64,000 nt of DNA from Bacillus sp. RO3 (GCF_012911895.1 NZ_JAAXCV010000032.1:159347-223346); one strand, 5' to 3'; counted from the stretch's first letter, positions 44,661 to 56,085 are shown. The notes: generated by a model from the sequence alone, not told the origin. Numbers and translations are program-made.

Positions 44661-44697
44661 AAAAGTGAGAAACCACTCCTCTATGTTTCTCACTTTT
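44661..44697 (-). terminator. Terminator after noc
   Basis: AAAAGTGAGAAA pairs with TTTCTCACTTTT around a 13-base loop, followed by TTGTTT on the minus strand, 12 bases after the noc stop. Confidence 0.88.
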
Positions 44698-44708
44698 AGT
44701 CTACGAAT

Positions 44709-45572
44709 CTATTTTTTTTTAGGGATACGGATGGTGAACTGATAGAATTCCTCATGCTCTTCTTCTTCGGAGTCAAGGTTGATCCCGCTGTCTGAAACCA
44801 TGGAAAGAGATTGACGAATCGTATTGACAGCGATTCTCATATCCTTACTGAATGCTTTTCGTTTCGGTTTTGGTTTCTGAGCATTTCCTTCTTGCATTTT
44901 CACAACCCGGTCTTCAGTTTGTTTTACATTTAAGCTTTTCTCAATGATTTCTTGAAGGAGCTGAATCTGCTTTTCAGGATTCTTCAATGGAATCAAAGCC
45001 CTGGCGTGGCGTTCTGTGATGTGTTTATCTAAAAGGGCTGATTGGATTTCTTCCGGAAGCTTTAGGAGACGAAGCTTGTTCGCCACAGTCGATTGTCCTT
45101 TTCCTAAGCGTTGAGCAAGGGCTTCTTGTGTCAAGTCATGTAACTCCAACAGTTTCCCATATGCAATTGCTTCCTCTATAGGAGAGAGCTCTTCTCTTTG
45201 TAAGTTCTCAATCAATGCAACAGAAGCTGTTTCGGTATCGTTCAAATTCTTTACAATCGCTGGTACGGTTTCCCATCCAAGCTTTTGAACGGCTCTATAT
45301 CGACGTTCACCTGCAATGATTTCAAACTGCTCATCACCGTATTGCCTAACCACAATCGGCTGGATAATACCGTGAGTATGAATCGTTCTGGATAACTCTT
45401 CTATCTTTTCATCATTAAACACAGTTCTTGGTTGAAAGCGATTAGGGACGATTTGTGAGACGGGTATCTTTTTCACTTCATCTCGATCTTCTTCCAATAC
45501 ACTTGATTCTTCAGATTCAACATCTTGCTCCTTTTCACCTAGGCCAAAAAAACGAGAGAAAGGATGCTTCAT
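44709..45572 (-). CDS. noc: Nucleoid occlusion protein Noc
   Basis: A 287-residue ParB paralogue. The N-terminus [11 protein letters not shown] is the amphipathic membrane-targeting helix of Noc. The ParB-like part follows with [19 protein letters not shown] and GERRYRAVQ, then the helix-turn-helix [24 protein letters not shown]. Noc binds its own sites, spreads with CTP and keeps the division ring off the nucleoid. A possible AAAGG sits about 12 bases before the ATG. The N-terminal FSRFFGLGE distinguishes it from spo0J. It lies between rsmG and soj, as in B. subtilis. Confidence 0.95.
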   Translation of the reverse strand: MKHPFSRFFGLGEKEQDVESEESSVLEEDRDEVKKIPVSQIVPNRFQPRTVFNDEKIEELSRTIHTHGIIQPIVVRQYGDEQFEIIAGERRYRAVQKLGWETVPAIVKNLNDTETASVALIENLQREELSPIEEAIAYGKLLELHDLTQEALAQRLGKGQSTVANKLRLLKLPEEIQSALLDKHITERHARALIPLKNPEKQIQLLQEIIEKSLNVKQTEDRVVKMQEGNAQKPKPKRKAFSKDMRIAVNTIRQSLSMVSDSGINLDSEEEEHEEFYQFTIRIPKKK

Positions 45573-45702
45573 CTTCCTACACCACCTTTAAGAAACTCCC
45601 TTTATTAATATTCTCTAAACTTAGACAAGTTCCTGCCTGCCCGCGATTAAATCATCCAATCTCCGTGTTGGTGATGCAATGGAGGCAGGAGAACTGTTTC
45701 TG

Positions 45703-46419
45703 CTATTCTAACGGTAATTTATTGGGTGTCCCAGGTTTTCTGGGATATTTGTTTGGCGTTTCTTTCACTTTGTCGATCTTCACAATGTTCCGTTCACTTT
45801 CTTCTTCAGGAAGAACGAATGAATACATTTTATCGGTTTGTCCACCAAGGGTACTGATGGCTTTCTTTGCATTTGATAGCTCCTCGTTAACGTTCGAAGC
45901 CTTCATGGCTACAAAGAAGCCGCCTTTTTTTACAAGAGGTAAACATAATTCACTTAAAACAGACATCCTGGCTACGGCTCTTGCAGTTACCATATCATAT
46001 TTTTCACGATGATCCTTATTTTTGCCAAAGGACTCGGCACGATCATGATAGAAGCTGGTGTGCTCAAGTCCGAGTTCATTTGATAAATGATTTAAGAACG
46101 TAATCCGCTTGTTTAAAGAGTCCACAATGGAGATATGTAAGTGCGGGAAGCATATTTTTAGAGGGATACTCGGAAAACCGGCTCCTGCACCAACATCACA
46201 TAAGGTTGTCACCTGTGAAAAATCAACATAAAAAGCTGCGCTGATTGAATCGTAAAAATGCTTTAAGTATACTTCTTCCTTTTCAGTGATGGCCGTGAGA
46301 TTCATCTTTTCATTCCATTCGACCAATAATTCATAATAACGCTCAAACTGATCCATTTGCTGAGAAGAGAGGGGAATCCCCTTCTCCTCCAGCATTGATT
46401 GAAATTTATTTATATTCAT
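45703..46419 (-). CDS. rsmG: 16S rRNA (guanine527-N7)-methyltransferase
   Basis: A 238-residue Rossmann-fold methyltransferase. [13 protein letters not shown] is the conserved N-terminal motif, [17 protein letters not shown] is the SAM-binding site, VTARAVARM contains the catalytic arginine region, and GGFFVAMKA follows. It methylates G527 of 16S rRNA; loss gives low-level streptomycin resistance. AAGGAAGG precedes the ATG. It follows mnmG by 20 bases in the mnmE-mnmG-rsmG-noc arrangement. Confidence 0.97.
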   Translation of the reverse strand: MNINKFQSMLEEKGIPLSSQQMDQFERYYELLVEWNEKMNLTAITEKEEVYLKHFYDSISAAFYVDFSQVTTLCDVGAGAGFPSIPLKICFPHLHISIVDSLNKRITFLNHLSNELGLEHTSFYHDRAESFGKNKDHREKYDMVTARAVARMSVLSELCLPLVKKGGFFVAMKASNVNEELSNAKKAISTLGGQTDKMYSFVLPEEESERNIVKIDKVKETPNKYPRKPGTPNKLPLE

Positions 46420-46439
46420 AATTAATCCTTCCTTTGCCC

Positions 46440-48332
46440 CTATTGATCACCGGATACTTTTGCGATTTTCCCTTGCTCGATGTAGACGAGTAATATAGAG
46501 ATATCCGCAGGATTCACCCCTGCGATACGGGACGCCTGGGCAAGGGATAGAGGCTGAACCTCAATCAATTTCTGTCTTGCTTCAGACGCTAAACCGCTGA
46601 TTGCGTTGTAATCAATGTTCTCAGGAATTCGTTTGTTTTCCATTTTTTTCATTTTATCGACTTGTTGAAGAGACTTTTCAATATACCCTTCATATTTCAC
46701 CTGGATTTCAACCTGTTCTTCAACATCAGCATCCAGCTCGACTTCACTCGGGACGAGGGATTTAATATGGCTATAGTTCATTTCAGGTCGCTTCAGAAGA
46801 TCCACCGCTACGATTCCGTCTTTCAGCTCACTTCCTCCAGCTTCCCTGATGACGGCCTGTGTTTCGTCAGTAGGCTTAATCCGGATGCCTTGAAGACGCT
46901 TCTTCTCGGCAGCGATCGCTTCCTTCTTGGCCGTGAACCGCTCGTATCGATCATCAGAGATCAAGCCGATTTTATGACCGATATCCGTTAAGCGGAGATC
47001 GGCGTTGTCATGACGCAGCAACAGACGATATTCAGCACGTGAAGTCAAAAGACGATACGGTTCGTTCGTTCCTTTTGTCACAAGATCATCAATGAGGACC
47101 CCGATATACGCGTCGGACCGGCCTAAGATGACTTCATCTTTATCTAAAGCGCGGCAGGCAGCATTGATTCCAGCCATCAGGCCTTGTCCAGCCGCTTCTT
47201 CATAACCGGAAGTTCCGTTGATTTGTCCCGCTGTATAAAGATTTTTGATTTTTTTCGTTTCAAGGGTCGGCCATAATTGGGTCGGCACGATGGAATCATA
47301 CTCAATGGCGTACCCGGCACGCATCATTTGTACGTCTTCAAGACCAGGGATCGTTTGAAGGATCTTTTGCTGAACATCTTCAGGTAAGCTGGTGGATAAT
47401 CCTTGAACATACACTTCCTGAGTGTTTCTTCCCTCAGGCTCCAGGAAAATCTGGTGACGTGGTTTGTCATGGAAACGGACGACTTTATCTTCAATGGAAG
47501 GACAATATCGCGGTCCAGTTCCTTTGATCATTCCAGAGTACATTGGTGAACGATGCAGATTATCATCGATCAATTGATGAGTGTGTTCGTTCGTATACGT
47601 CAGCCAACACGGAAGTTGGTCAGTGATGTATTTTGTCGTTTCATAGCTGAATGCACGTGGAACATCATCCCCCGGCTGAATTTCTGTCTTTGAATAGTCA
47701 ATCGTTGAACTATTGACCCGCGGTGGTGTCCCCGTTTTAAAACGAACGGTGTCGAAGCCCAATTCATGCAGGTGATCAGATAGTCTGATGGAAGGCTGCT
47801 GGTTATTTGGTCCGCTTGAATATTTCAGATCACCTAAAATGATTTCTCCACGGAGGAAGGTTCCCGTTGTGATGACGACTGTTTTCCCTCGGTAAGCAGC
47901 ACCAGTCATCGTGACAACACCTTTACATTCACCGTCTTCCACAATCAGTTCCTCGACCATCCCCTGCATAAGGGTCATGTTTGGTTCATTTTCGATTGTA
48001 CGCTTCATTTCATGCTGATAAAGGAATTTATCGGCCTGTGCCCGTAATGCACGAACGGCTGGGCCTTTCCCTGTGTTCAACATTCTCATTTGGATATGTG
48101 TTTTATCTATATTACGCCCCATTTCACCGCCAAGGGCGTCAATCTCTCTTACAACAATTCCTTTTGCCGGCCCACCGACAGATGGATTACACGGCATAAA
48201 GGCTACCATATCTAAGTTAATGGTCACCATTAACGTTTTAGCCCCCATACGGGCGGAAGCAAGTCCCGCTTCCACTCCGGCATGGCCGGCACCAATGACA
48301 ATGACATCATATTGCCCTGCGTCATATTGCAT
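46440..48332 (-). CDS. mnmG: tRNA uridine-5-carboxymethylaminomethyl modification enzyme MnmG (GidA)
   Basis: A 630-residue FAD protein with an N-terminal dinucleotide-binding [39 protein letters not shown] and the C-terminal helical domain that binds MnmE. With MnmE it modifies the wobble uridine of several tRNAs. AAGGAGG precedes the ATG. It is followed by rsmG and preceded by mnmE by 57 bases, so the three are probably co-expressed. Confidence 0.98.
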   Translation of the reverse strand: MQYDAGQYDVIVIGAGHAGVEAGLASARMGAKTLMVTINLDMVAFMPCNPSVGGPAKGIVVREIDALGGEMGRNIDKTHIQMRMLNTGKGPAVRALRAQADKFLYQHEMKRTIENEPNMTLMQGMVEELIVEDGECKGVVTMTGAAYRGKTVVITTGTFLRGEIILGDLKYSSGPNNQQPSIRLSDHLHELGFDTVRFKTGTPPRVNSSTIDYSKTEIQPGDDVPRAFSYETTKYITDQLPCWLTYTNEHTHQLIDDNLHRSPMYSGMIKGTGPRYCPSIEDKVVRFHDKPRHQIFLEPEGRNTQEVYVQGLSTSLPEDVQQKILQTIPGLEDVQMMRAGYAIEYDSIVPTQLWPTLETKKIKNLYTAGQINGTSGYEEAAGQGLMAGINAACRALDKDEVILGRSDAYIGVLIDDLVTKGTNEPYRLLTSRAEYRLLLRHDNADLRLTDIGHKIGLISDDRYERFTAKKEAIAAEKKRLQGIRIKPTDETQAVIREAGGSELKDGIVAVDLLKRPEMNYSHIKSLVPSEVELDADVEEQVEIQVKYEGYIEKSLQQVDKMKKMENKRIPENIDYNAISGLASEARQKLIEVQPLSLAQASRIAGVNPADISILLVYIEQGKIAKVSGDQ

Positions 48333-48389
48333 GGTTTACTTTTTCCTCCTTGTAGGACCGCATAATATGCGTCCACATTATAATAGTGA

Positions 48390-49775
48390 TTATTTCCCTA
48401 AGCAGAATTGAGAAAACAGTTGGTCGATTAGACTTTCATGAACGCTGTCCCCGATAATTTCACCCAATAACTCCCATGTCCTTGTCAGGTCAATTTGAGC
48501 GATATCGATCGGTGTTCCCATTTCTACGCTGTTGATCGCTTCATTGATGGCAAGGGACGCCTGATTGAGTAGAGCGATATGACGGCTATTGGACACATAA
48601 GTCATATCTCCCGCTTCAATGGACCCTGCGAAGAATAAGGATGAAATGGCCTCTTCCAGCTCATCGATTCCCTGCTCTTCAAGTAATGCCGTTGTCACCA
48701 GCTGATGATTTTCAGAAAGCTTCCTTACTTTATCGATATCGATCTTCTGAGGCAGATCGGTTTTGTTCACGATAACAATGACGTCCATTCCTCTTACTGC
48801 TTCGAACAGCTGTTCATCCTCATGAGTCAGGTCATCTGCATTATTAAGCACAAGTAAAATCAGATCCGCTTCTTTCAATACTTGCCGTGAGCGTTCCACC
48901 CCGATCCGCTCAACGATATCTTCCGTTTCACGGATTCCTGCAGTATCCACGAGACGCAGGGGAACTCCTCGGACATTCACATATTCTTCAATGACATCCC
49001 GGGTAGTTCCTGGAATATCGGTTACGATTGCCTTGTTTTCATGAACAAGACTGTTTAACAGCGAAGACTTTCCTACGTTCGGTCGTCCAATAATGACGGT
49101 TGAAAGGCCTTCTCTTAATATTTTTCCCTGTTCTGATGTTTGCACCAGACGGTCAATTTCATCCCGGACATGCTTCGATTTCTCCAATAGTACGTTATGC
49201 GTCATTTCTTCCACATCATCATACTCCGGGTAATCGATGTTCACCTCGACATGCGCAAGGGTCTCAAGGATTTCCTGACGAAGCTTTCGAATCAAATTGG
49301 AAAGTCGGCCTTCCATCTGATTGAGTGCGACATTCATTGCCCGATCGGTTTTTGCCCTGATCAGATCCATTACCGCTTCAGCCTGTGAAAGATCGATACG
49401 TCCGTTCAGGAACGCCCGTTTCGTAAATTCACCGGGCTCAGCAAGCCTTGCCCCATTTTTCAATACGAGCTGCAGCACTTTATTGACTGACACGAGTCCT
49501 CCGTGGCAGTTAATCTCGATAATATCCTCACGGGTAAAGGTTTTAGGACCTCTCATGACAGAAACCATGACTTCTTCCACGACTTGCTCTGTGTCCGGAT
49601 CGACAATATGTCCATAATGAATAGTATGAGAAGCAAACTCTTTCATTGAGCTTCCCTTCATTCCTTTAAAGATCTTATCACCGATATCGAAGGCTTGGTC
49701 ACCACTCAAACGGACAATTGCAATGGCTCCTTCTCCCATTGGAGTGGAAATCGCTGCGATTGTATCAAACTCCAT
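48390..49775 (-). CDS. mnmE: tRNA modification GTPase MnmE (TrmE)
   Basis: A 461-residue protein. The N-terminal domain with [22 protein letters not shown] binds a folate donor, a helical domain follows, and an inserted G domain has [25 protein letters not shown] and NKTDL. The C-terminus ends in FCLGK with the catalytic cysteine. It acts with MnmG. The start at ATG 49775 has AGAGGTG upstream; the longer upstream frame is not conserved. A DnaA-box pair lies in the leader region. Confidence 0.97.
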   Translation of the reverse strand: MEFDTIAAISTPMGEGAIAIVRLSGDQAFDIGDKIFKGMKGSSMKEFASHTIHYGHIVDPDTEQVVEEVMVSVMRGPKTFTREDIIEINCHGGLVSVNKVLQLVLKNGARLAEPGEFTKRAFLNGRIDLSQAEAVMDLIRAKTDRAMNVALNQMEGRLSNLIRKLRQEILETLAHVEVNIDYPEYDDVEEMTHNVLLEKSKHVRDEIDRLVQTSEQGKILREGLSTVIIGRPNVGKSSLLNSLVHENKAIVTDIPGTTRDVIEEYVNVRGVPLRLVDTAGIRETEDIVERIGVERSRQVLKEADLILLVLNNADDLTHEDEQLFEAVRGMDVIVIVNKTDLPQKIDIDKVRKLSENHQLVTTALLEEQGIDELEEAISSLFFAGSIEAGDMTYVSNSRHIALLNQASLAINEAINSVEMGTPIDIAQIDLTRTWELLGEIIGDSVHESLIDQLFSQFCLGK

Positions 49776-49911
49776 CGTATTCACCTCTCTTATAACAGAA
49801 CTATTTATATAAAAAATGTTTGTATTGAGCAAAGTTTCCCCAAATTATTAGAATATCACAATCCTATTTAATACTAAAGAAAGGAAACCCTCTATTTAAC
49901 GCCAAATAATG

Positions 49912-49968
49912 TTATCCACAAATACCATACTTCATCTCTACTATTTTAACTTATCCACATGTGAATAA
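49912..49968. promoter_or_regulatory. DnaA boxes between jag and mnmE
   Basis: Two exact TTATCCACA boxes (49912-49920 and 49951-49959) are followed at once by a reverse one-mismatch box TGTGAATAA (49960-49968). They sit in a 456-base gap (49776-50231) whose other half is GC-richer and has no gene that I can support. Confidence 0.7.
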
Positions 49969-50202
49969 CAATAAACCGGGACGAAAATAAGCATCCACCG
50001 GCCTGAGGGCGTCAAGAAGGCAGACTGAAGGAAACCTTGGAAGGCAACGTGCTTTGCATGTGTTCCAGACGAGCCAAAGCGGGCCTACCGAAAACCACTT
50101 CTATTTTTCCCAAAAGCGCCGCTTATGCCATTATGTATTTGAAAGATTTGTCAATACTGGATTTCCTTTCTCGTCACACAGACTCCCGAAGCACACAAAA
50201 AA

Positions 50203-50224
50203 ACGATCCCTTAAAAGGGATCGT
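50203..50224 (-). terminator. Terminator after jag
   Basis: ACGATCCCTT pairs with AAGGGATCGT across 2 bases and is followed by TTTTTTGTG on the minus strand. Confidence 0.85.
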
Positions 50225-50231
50225 CTCATAC

Positions 50232-50849
50232 TTATTTAGGTGCAATCACAATATAGCGATTCGGTTCTCTGCCTTCTGAATGTGTATCAACAATCGTTGA
50301 ATCAACCAACGCTGTATGAATCACTTTCCTTTCATAGGAAGGCATAGGTTCTAATGAAACTGAACGATTGGTGCGCACTGCTTTGTCCGCTAACCGTTCA
50401 GCGAGATTTGTTAAGGTTTGCTTCCTTCTTTCACGATAGTTCTCAGCATCTAACAGGATGGTAATGAACTGATCGGAAACTCTGTTCGCAATCAGTTGAG
50501 TCAAATGCTGAAGTGCATTCAACGTCTGTCCCCTTTTCCCTATTAAGAGAGCCATTTTTTCCCCGGTAATGTTGAACTCTACATCTCGTCCATCTATTTT
50601 CACTTCAATGGAAGCGTTCACTCCCATTTCCCTTGCAACAGATAGTAGAAAATCTTTTGCTTCATTTACCGGATCTATCGCTTTTTTGACGTGAACGACT
50701 GCGGGTCGTCCTCCGAATAATCCGAACAAGCTTTTTTTGCCTTGGTCAATGACGTCAATTTCTGCTTCTTCTTTGGTGATATTCAGTTGAGACAAGGCTG
50801 ATTCAATGGCTTCTTCCACCGTTTGACCAGTCACTTCTACTTCTCTCAC
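50232..50849 (-). CDS. jag: RNA-binding protein Jag (KhpB)
   Basis: A 205-residue protein with three parts: N-terminal Jag domain ([33 protein letters not shown]), a KH domain ([16 protein letters not shown]) and an R3H domain ([16 protein letters not shown] to [10 protein letters not shown]). It binds RNA and affects cell division and envelope. The start is GTG at 50849, overlapping the spoIIIJ stop by 4 bases (GTGA). Pairing with SpoIIIJ is conserved, as the name Jag records. Confidence 0.96.
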   Translation of the reverse strand: MREVEVTGQTVEEAIESALSQLNITKEEAEIDVIDQGKKSLFGLFGGRPAVVHVKKAIDPVNEAKDFLLSVAREMGVNASIEVKIDGRDVEFNITGEKMALLIGKRGQTLNALQHLTQLIANRVSDQFITILLDAENYRERRKQTLTNLAERLADKAVRTNRSVSLEPMPSYERKVIHTALVDSTIVDTHSEGREPNRYIVIAPK

Positions 50850-51634
50850 TTTTTCTTTCCTCCCGAATTCCCACCAGCTTTAGCAGTCTGAGCTTCTTTA
50901 ATTTCAGGACCTTTGATAAAGTATGTCTGAACAATCATAAATAAGTTACCGACTACCCAGTATAGGGATAGAGCTGCAGGGAAATTAATCGCAAAAATAA
51001 TGATCATGACCGGCATGATGTAAAGCATCATCGCCATTTGCGGATTCTGATTTGCTGTCCCCGCCATCATTAATTTCTGTTGGATAAAGGTCGTCACACC
51101 TGCTACTAAAGGTAAAATATAGAAAGGGTCCGGATTGCCAAGATCGAACCAAAGGAAATTATGAGCTTTGATTTCTTCTGTTCTCACGATTGCATGATAA
51201 AAACCGATTAAGATCGGCATCTGAACAATCAATGGGAAACAACCGGCAAGTGGATTCACCCCGTGACTTTGGAATAAAGCCATCGTTTCTTGTTGAAGTT
51301 TTTGTTGAGTCTGTGCATCTTTTGAGCTATATTTTTCACGCAGCTTTTTCATTTCCGGCTGTAAAGCCTGCATGGCTTTTGAGTTTTTCGTTTGTTTAAT
51401 CATTAATGGCAGAATCGCTAAGCGAATAAGCAATGTAACGATGACAATTGCCAGTCCATAAGAACCGCTCATGAACTCGGCTACCATTGTAATTAATTGT
51501 GATAAAGGATAGACAATGTATTCATTCCATATTCCGCTACTCTCAGGTGTAATAGGCTGATTGTATTCCATACAACCTGATAAAATAGCCATAAGCCCAA
51601 TGATTCCCATCAGGGCTATAATTTTCTTTTTCAC
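50846..51634 (-). CDS. spoIIIJ: Membrane protein insertase YidC1 (SpoIIIJ)
   Basis: A 262-residue insertase with a lipoprotein signal ([11 protein letters not shown], Cys about 21), followed by the five-helix YidC/Oxa1 core. The hydrophilic-groove arginine is in [15 protein letters not shown] cytoplasmic helical hairpin follows (RLAILPL to [14 protein letters not shown]) and the C-terminal helices [21 protein letters not shown]. It inserts membrane proteins and is needed for sigma-G activation. The start is GTG at 51634, with GGAGG upstream. The gene follows rnpA. Confidence 0.97.
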   Translation of the reverse strand: MKKKIIALMGIIGLMAILSGCMEYNQPITPESSGIWNEYIVYPLSQLITMVAEFMSGSYGLAIVIVTLLIRLAILPLMIKQTKNSKAMQALQPEMKKLREKYSSKDAQTQQKLQQETMALFQSHGVNPLAGCFPLIVQMPILIGFYHAIVRTEEIKAHNFLWFDLGNPDPFYILPLVAGVTTFIQQKLMMAGTANQNPQMAMMLYIMPVMIIIFAINFPAALSLYWVVGNLFMIVQTYFIKGPEIKEAQTAKAGGNSGGKKK

Positions 51635-51765
51635 CCTTATTTTCCTCCCAACTGATATGTTTCAAGTAAATGTAAAACAGGACTCGCGTTTAAAAGGTCA
51701 ATCTCTCGTATTGTATCATCTTTTAAGAGGATTGTGATGACGAAACCTGTCAATATCGTAAAATG

Positions 51766-52140
51766 TTATGACTTCTTTCTATCATGTTTGCCATTTGACG
51801 ATCTTTTCAATACTTTCCCTCTTTTTAAAACATGGGTGAGGCTTCCCTTCACTTCATGAAAGTTCATTTCGGCCGCCGGTTTTCTGGCGATGATTAGATA
51901 ATCGTACTGATCGTGTACATCTTCTTTTAATTCCAGGAAAGCCTGCCTCACATACCGCTTAATTTGATTCCTGCAAACGGCATTCCCGATTTTCTTGCTG
52001 ACAGAGATCCCAATCCGGAAAGGCTGAGGCTCTTCTTTCTTTAATAGATATAAGACGAATTGACGATTGGCAAAAGAAGTTCCTTTTTGGAATATTTCCT
52101 GGAACTCTTTATTTTTCTTTACTCTCTGATCTTTCCGCAT
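51766..52140 (-). CDS. rnpA: Ribonuclease P protein component
   Basis: The 124-residue basic protein starts [19 protein letters not shown] and has the RNR-type motif [14 protein letters not shown] (variant of RNxxKR) and DYLIIARK. It aids the catalytic RNA of RNase P in tRNA 5' maturation. The ATG at 52140 has AGGTG 6 bases upstream. It is 165 bases from rpmH with a hairpin between, so rpmH transcripts probably reach it only in part. Confidence 0.96.
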   Translation of the reverse strand: MRKDQRVKKNKEFQEIFQKGTSFANRQFVLYLLKKEEPQPFRIGISVSKKIGNAVCRNQIKRYVRQAFLELKEDVHDQYDYLIIARKPAAEMNFHEVKGSLTHVLKRGKVLKRSSNGKHDRKKS

Positions 52141-52280
52141 TGACCACACCTAATTTTCATTTTTGTCTTGATGTACCCTCGACATTATTGGCTCATTCTA
52201 TTGAAATTATAAGTAAATCATCTCTTAATTTAAAGACTGAACGAGCCAAGTCGTCATTCCCCTGCCATAAAGGAAAAAAA

Positions 52281-52306
52281 AGACCACTGAGTCAGTTCAG
52301 TGGTCT
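52281..52306 (-). terminator. Hairpin overlapping the rpmH stop codon
   Basis: AGACCACTGA pairs with TCAGTGGTCT across 6 bases, followed by TTTTTTTCC on the minus strand. The stem begins inside the rpmH stop codon and probably limits read-through to rnpA. Confidence 0.85.
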
Positions 52307-52439
52307 AAGCAGATAATACTTTTCTTCCTTTGCTACGACGACGAGCTAAAACATTACGTCCGTTTTTAGAGCTCATACGTGCACGGAAACCGTGGTTCTT
52401 TTTTCTTTTGCGGTTATTTGGTTGAAACGTTCTTTTCAT
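52305..52439 (-). CDS. rpmH: 50S ribosomal protein bL34
   Basis: A 44-residue, very basic protein [20 protein letters not shown] followed by [19 protein letters not shown], the universal bL34 sequence. It is found next to dnaA in most bacteria. GGAGGTG precedes the ATG; a strong sigma-A promoter lies about 55 bases upstream. Confidence 0.98.
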   Translation of the reverse strand: MKRTFQPNNRKRKKNHGFRARMSSKNGRNVLARRRSKGRKVLSA

Positions 52440-52491
52440 CTATGACACCTCCCTGAAGGATATCTTTAAAAAGTTAAAGACATTCCTCACT

Positions 52492-52521
52492 ATTATAAAG
52501 ACGGTACCCATAAAAAGTCAA
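52492..52521 (-). promoter_or_regulatory. rpmH promoter
   Basis: TTGACT (rc of 52516-52521) and TATAAT (rc of 52492-52497) are 18 bases apart on the minus strand, upstream of rpmH and directed away from oriC. Confidence 0.75.
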
Positions 52522-52580
52522 CACTCATATTATTTTTCTTTTAGGCTCTATTCGTAAACAGTGTTCCATTCTAAAAAAAA

Positions 52581-52610
52581 AGTAGACGTTGATTTTCGCT
52601 GCAGGATGCT
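52581..52610. repeat. Truncated copy of the palindromic element next to oriC
   Basis: About 28 bases match the left end of the 44244-44372 element with three differences (shared GTTGATTT and CAGGATGCT blocks). The rest of the element is missing. Confidence 0.65.
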
Positions 52611-52708
52611 TACCGCTTCTTTACATTACTGATTACCGACCGAATAACTATCTCTCCTTGATCCATCTCCTTCTACAAATCTTATTCCATTTCTCTATTC
52701 ACCCTTCC

Positions 52709-52971
52709 TGTGGATAGTATTCGACACGGTTTCAAATTATCCACAACACATATTGACAACTTTTTCACAAGTTCATAGCTTGTGGACAAGACGTTTCCAC
52801 AAGAGACAGGGGTTGTGGATAAAATTCAAAAAGCATTGCACCCCTAAGGATATTTTGATATGATTATTGTGTTTTCACTCTTAACAACTTAATTAGCAGT
52901 ATTAACTTATCCACAAAATGTGGATATCGTGTGGGTAACTTATTCAGAGGGTTTGTAAAACGTTGTCCACA
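52709..52971. other. oriC: oriC, upstream DnaA-box region (rpmH-dnaA)
   Basis: Exact boxes are at 52737-52745 and 52907-52915 (forward) and 52814-52822 (reverse). Close variants lie at 52709-52717, 52781-52789, 52919-52927 and 52963-52971. The 690-base gap 52440-53129 has no gene. Together with the dnaA-dnaN gap this makes the bipartite origin of Bacillus. Confidence 0.9.
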
Positions 52972-53129
52972 AGTGGTGGATATTGTCGAAAAACCATTTT
53001 CTTTCCTTATTATATATTTTCTCCACATGCACCTTATTGTATTTTTATAAAACGACGTGAAACAACGTGATTGATAGCACGAAACAATTGTACAGAACTT
53101 ATACAAACTAAGAAAAGGAGGGATCAGGA

Positions 53130-54476
53130 TTGGAGAATATCGGGGATCTTTGGAGCAAAGCCTTAGAAAGTATCGAAAAAAAGATAAGTAAACCGAGCTT
53201 TGATACTTGGTTAAAATCCACTAAGGCACATTCCATTCAAGGGGACACTCTTGTCATTACAGCTCCAAATGAATTTGCACGAGATTGGCTGGAAGGCCGC
53301 TACTCTCAACTCATCTCCGGAGTGTTATATGATATAACAGGCGAAGAATTAGTCGTGAAATTTATCATTCCTCAAAACCAGGAACCGGAAGAGTTTGATA
53401 TTCAATTGCCGCCAAAGAAGTCGATGAAAGACGAGGATCAACAGGAATTAAATCAAAATATGCTGAACGCTAAATATACGTTTGATACCTTTGTCATCGG
53501 TTCAGGCAACCGTTTTGCTCATGCCGCTTCACTAGCCGTGGCCGAAGCACCGGCAAAAGCCTATAATCCCTTGTTTATTTATGGTGGAGTGGGACTCGGG
53601 AAGACCCACTTGATGCATGCTATCGGGCATTATGTATTGGAACATAATCCTGCTGCTAAAGTGGTCTATTTATCATCTGAAAAATTCACTAATGAGTTCA
53701 TTAATTCCATCCGTGACAATAAGGCCGTTGATTTCCGCAATAAATACCGTAATGTTGATGTTCTATTAATTGACGATATTCAATTTTTAGCAGGGAAAGA
53801 GCAGACACAAGAGGAATTTTTCCATACTTTTAATACCTTACATGAAGAAAGCAAGCAAATTGTCATTTCCAGTGATCGCCCACCTAAAGAGATTCCGACG
53901 CTTGAAGACAGGCTTCGCTCTCGATTCGAGTGGGGTCTGATTACAGACATAACGCCACCTGATCTGGAGACGAGAATTGCCATTTTACGAAAAAAAGCAA
54001 AGGCTGAAGGACTAGACATACCAAATGAAGCCATGCTTTATATAGCCAATCAAATTGATTCCAATATCCGTGAGTTAGAGGGCGCTTTAATTCGTGTTGT
54101 CGCGTACTCTTCTCTTATAAATAAAGATATAAATGCAGATCTCGCAGCAGAAGCTTTAAAGGATATCATTCCAAGCTCCAAGCCTAAGGTCATTACCATC
54201 CAGGAGATCCAACGCGTTGTCGGCGAGCACTTCAATGTGAAGTTAGAAGACTTTAAAGCAAAGAAACGGACCAAATCTATCGCATTCCCAAGGCAGATTG
54301 CGATGTATCTATCCAGGGAAATGACAGATTCCTCCCTTCCTAAAATCGGGGAGGAATTTGGCGGCCGGGATCACACGACTGTGATTCATGCCCATGAGAA
54401 GATCAGCACTTTACTCGGGGCCGATGCACTTCTTCAACAACAATTGAAGGAAATTCGTGAGTCTTTAAAGGGTTGA
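53130..54476 (+). CDS. dnaA: Chromosomal replication initiator DnaA
   Basis: The 448-residue initiator has domain I ([20 protein letters not shown]), a short acidic linker and the AAA+ domain, with Walker [11 protein letters not shown], Walker [12 protein letters not shown] and sensor [10 protein letters not shown]. The C-terminal DNA-binding domain carries the signature [16 protein letters not shown]. It is almost the same as B. subtilis DnaA outside the linker. It starts at TTG 53130, with AAGGAGGG 8-9 bases upstream. DnaA boxes on both sides allow autoregulation. Confidence 0.99.
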   Translation: MENIGDLWSKALESIEKKISKPSFDTWLKSTKAHSIQGDTLVITAPNEFARDWLEGRYSQLISGVLYDITGEELVVKFIIPQNQEPEEFDIQLPPKKSMKDEDQQELNQNMLNAKYTFDTFVIGSGNRFAHAASLAVAEAPAKAYNPLFIYGGVGLGKTHLMHAIGHYVLEHNPAAKVVYLSSEKFTNEFINSIRDNKAVDFRNKYRNVDVLLIDDIQFLAGKEQTQEEFFHTFNTLHEESKQIVISSDRPPKEIPTLEDRLRSRFEWGLITDITPPDLETRIAILRKKAKAEGLDIPNEAMLYIANQIDSNIRELEGALIRVVAYSSLINKDINADLAAEALKDIIPSSKPKVITIQEIQRVVGEHFNVKLEDFKAKKRTKSIAFPRQIAMYLSREMTDSSLPKIGEEFGGRDHTTVIHAHEKISTLLGADALLQQQLKEIRESLKG

Positions 54477-54501
54477 TTTTACTCACACAAAGATTGGATA
54501 A

Positions 54502-54650
54502 TGTGAATAACTAAGACAAACTAGCACACAGTCTGTCCACATGTGGATAGGCTGTGTTTACGTTCCATTCACATACTTATCCACATATCAACAGGCCCTA
54601 CTACTTCTAGTACTATTTTTTAAATAAATTATTAGTATATGATTGAGTCC
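54502..54650. other. oriC: oriC, downstream region (dnaA-dnaN) with unwinding element
   Basis: DnaA-type boxes: TGTGAATAA (54502-54510), CTGTCCACA (54533-54541), TGTGGATAG (54542-54550) and exact TTATCCACA (54577-54585). They are followed by a GC patch AGGCCC and the trio-like TACTACTTCTAGTACTATT (54599-54617), then an A/T-only run to about 54645. The order boxes, GC patch, DnaA trios, AT-rich unwinding site matches the B. subtilis basal unwinding system. Confidence 0.88.
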
Positions 54651-54682
54651 ATAACATTATGTGCAAATTGGAGGAATAAATC

Positions 54683-55819
54683 ATGAAATTTGTTATTCAA
54701 AGGGACTATCTTGTTCAAAGTGTTCAAGACGTCATGAAAGCTGTAACATCAAGAACCACGATCCCCATTCTGACAGGGATCAAAATAATTGCTACAGAAG
54801 ATGGTGTCACCTTAACAGGAAGTGATTCTGATATCTCGATTGAATCTTTCATCCCTACTGAGGAAGATGATTCAGAAATCGTTGAAATCATGCAAACCGG
54901 AGGAATTGTTCTTCAGGCTAAGTTCTTCAGTGAAATTGTAAAGAAATTACCTAAAGATACAGTAGAAATCGAAGTTCAAAATCATTTCCAAACCGTCATT
55001 CGTTCAGGTCAGGCAGAATTCAATTTAAACGGTCTGGATCCAGAAGAATACCCACATCTTCCGCAAATTGAAGAAGGTAACGGAATCAAAGTTTCAACGG
55101 ATCTTTTAAAAACAATGATCCGACAAACCGTGTTCGCAGTGTCCACCTCAGAAACACGCCCGATCTTGACAGGTGTAAACTGTCAGATTGAAAACGGTGA
55201 GTTAAGCTGTATTGCAACAGATAGTCACAGGCTTGCTATGAGAAAGGCGCCGATCGAAACCAATCACGATTCCTCATACAATATTGTCATTCCAGGGAAA
55301 AGTTTGAACGAACTGAACAAAATCCTTGACGATACGGATGAGCCTGTCGAAATCGTGATTACCGAAAATCAGGTGCTTTTCAAAGCGAAGCATTTATTAT
55401 TCTTCTCAAGATTGCTTGAAGGAAACTATCCTGACACAAGCCGGTTGATTCCTTCAGATACAAAGACGGAAATAACCCTAAATACGAAAGAATTTTTACA
55501 GGCGATTGACCGTGCGTCACTGCTTGCAAGAGAGGGACGAAACAATGTCGTAAAACTCTCTACTCTTGAAGGCGGCATGATAGAGGTTTCATCCAATACA
55601 CCTGAAATTGGAAAAGTAATCGAACAGGTTCAAAGTCAATCCATTGAAGGGGAAGAACTAAAGATATCCTTTAGTGCGAAATACATGATGGATGCATTGA
55701 AAGCCATTGAAGGAACTGAAATCTACGTAAACTTCACTGGTGCCATGAGACCGTTCGTATTGAAGCCGCTTCATGATGATTCCATCCTGCAGTTGATTCT
55801 GCCAGTTAGAACGTACTAA
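54683..55819 (+). CDS. dnaN: DNA polymerase III beta sliding clamp
   Basis: A 378-residue clamp with three similar domains, starting KFVIQRDYLVQSVQDVMKAV and ending MRPFVLKPLHDDSILQLILP VRTY, the usual beta-clamp tail. It rings DNA and tethers polymerases. GGAGGAATAAATC precedes the ATG. It follows dnaA across the unwinding region and has its own terminator. Confidence 0.98.
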   Translation: MKFVIQRDYLVQSVQDVMKAVTSRTTIPILTGIKIIATEDGVTLTGSDSDISIESFIPTEEDDSEIVEIMQTGGIVLQAKFFSEIVKKLPKDTVEIEVQNHFQTVIRSGQAEFNLNGLDPEEYPHLPQIEEGNGIKVSTDLLKTMIRQTVFAVSTSETRPILTGVNCQIENGELSCIATDSHRLAMRKAPIETNHDSSYNIVIPGKSLNELNKILDDTDEPVEIVITENQVLFKAKHLLFFSRLLEGNYPDTSRLIPSDTKTEITLNTKEFLQAIDRASLLAREGRNNVVKLSTLEGGMIEVSSNTPEIGKVIEQVQSQSIEGEELKISFSAKYMMDALKAIEGTEIYVNFTGAMRPFVLKPLHDDSILQLILPVRTY

Positions 55820-55829
55820 AACGCAAAGA

Positions 55830-55867
55830 AAGCCAACACCTTTGGAAAAACAGGTGTTGGCTTTTTT
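55830..55867 (+). terminator. Terminator after dnaN
   Basis: AAGCCAACACCT pairs with AGGTGTTGGCTT and is followed by TTTTT. The rest of the 55868-56085 gap shows no gene. Confidence 0.92.
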
Positions 55868-56085
55868 ATTTGTGGATTTCAATTCAGATTTTAGAGTAGA
55901 ATTGGTAATTATAGGAATGAATATAGGAATGATCCTTGAGGGAATCAGGTCACCTCACCAAAATGTTGATAAAAAAGTCTGTGACAAGCTCTTAAAAAAT
56001 CTGTCCATTTTTCATGAGTTGTGACTTGACTTCATTTAGAGTAAAATAAGATATTAGAGACTTTATACGGAAAGTAGTGATTTTA

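Noticed and set aside
52864..53106. 80-codon minus-strand frame upstream of dnaA
   Set aside because: It consists of oriC DnaA-box sequence, has no ribosome site and no recognisable protein features.
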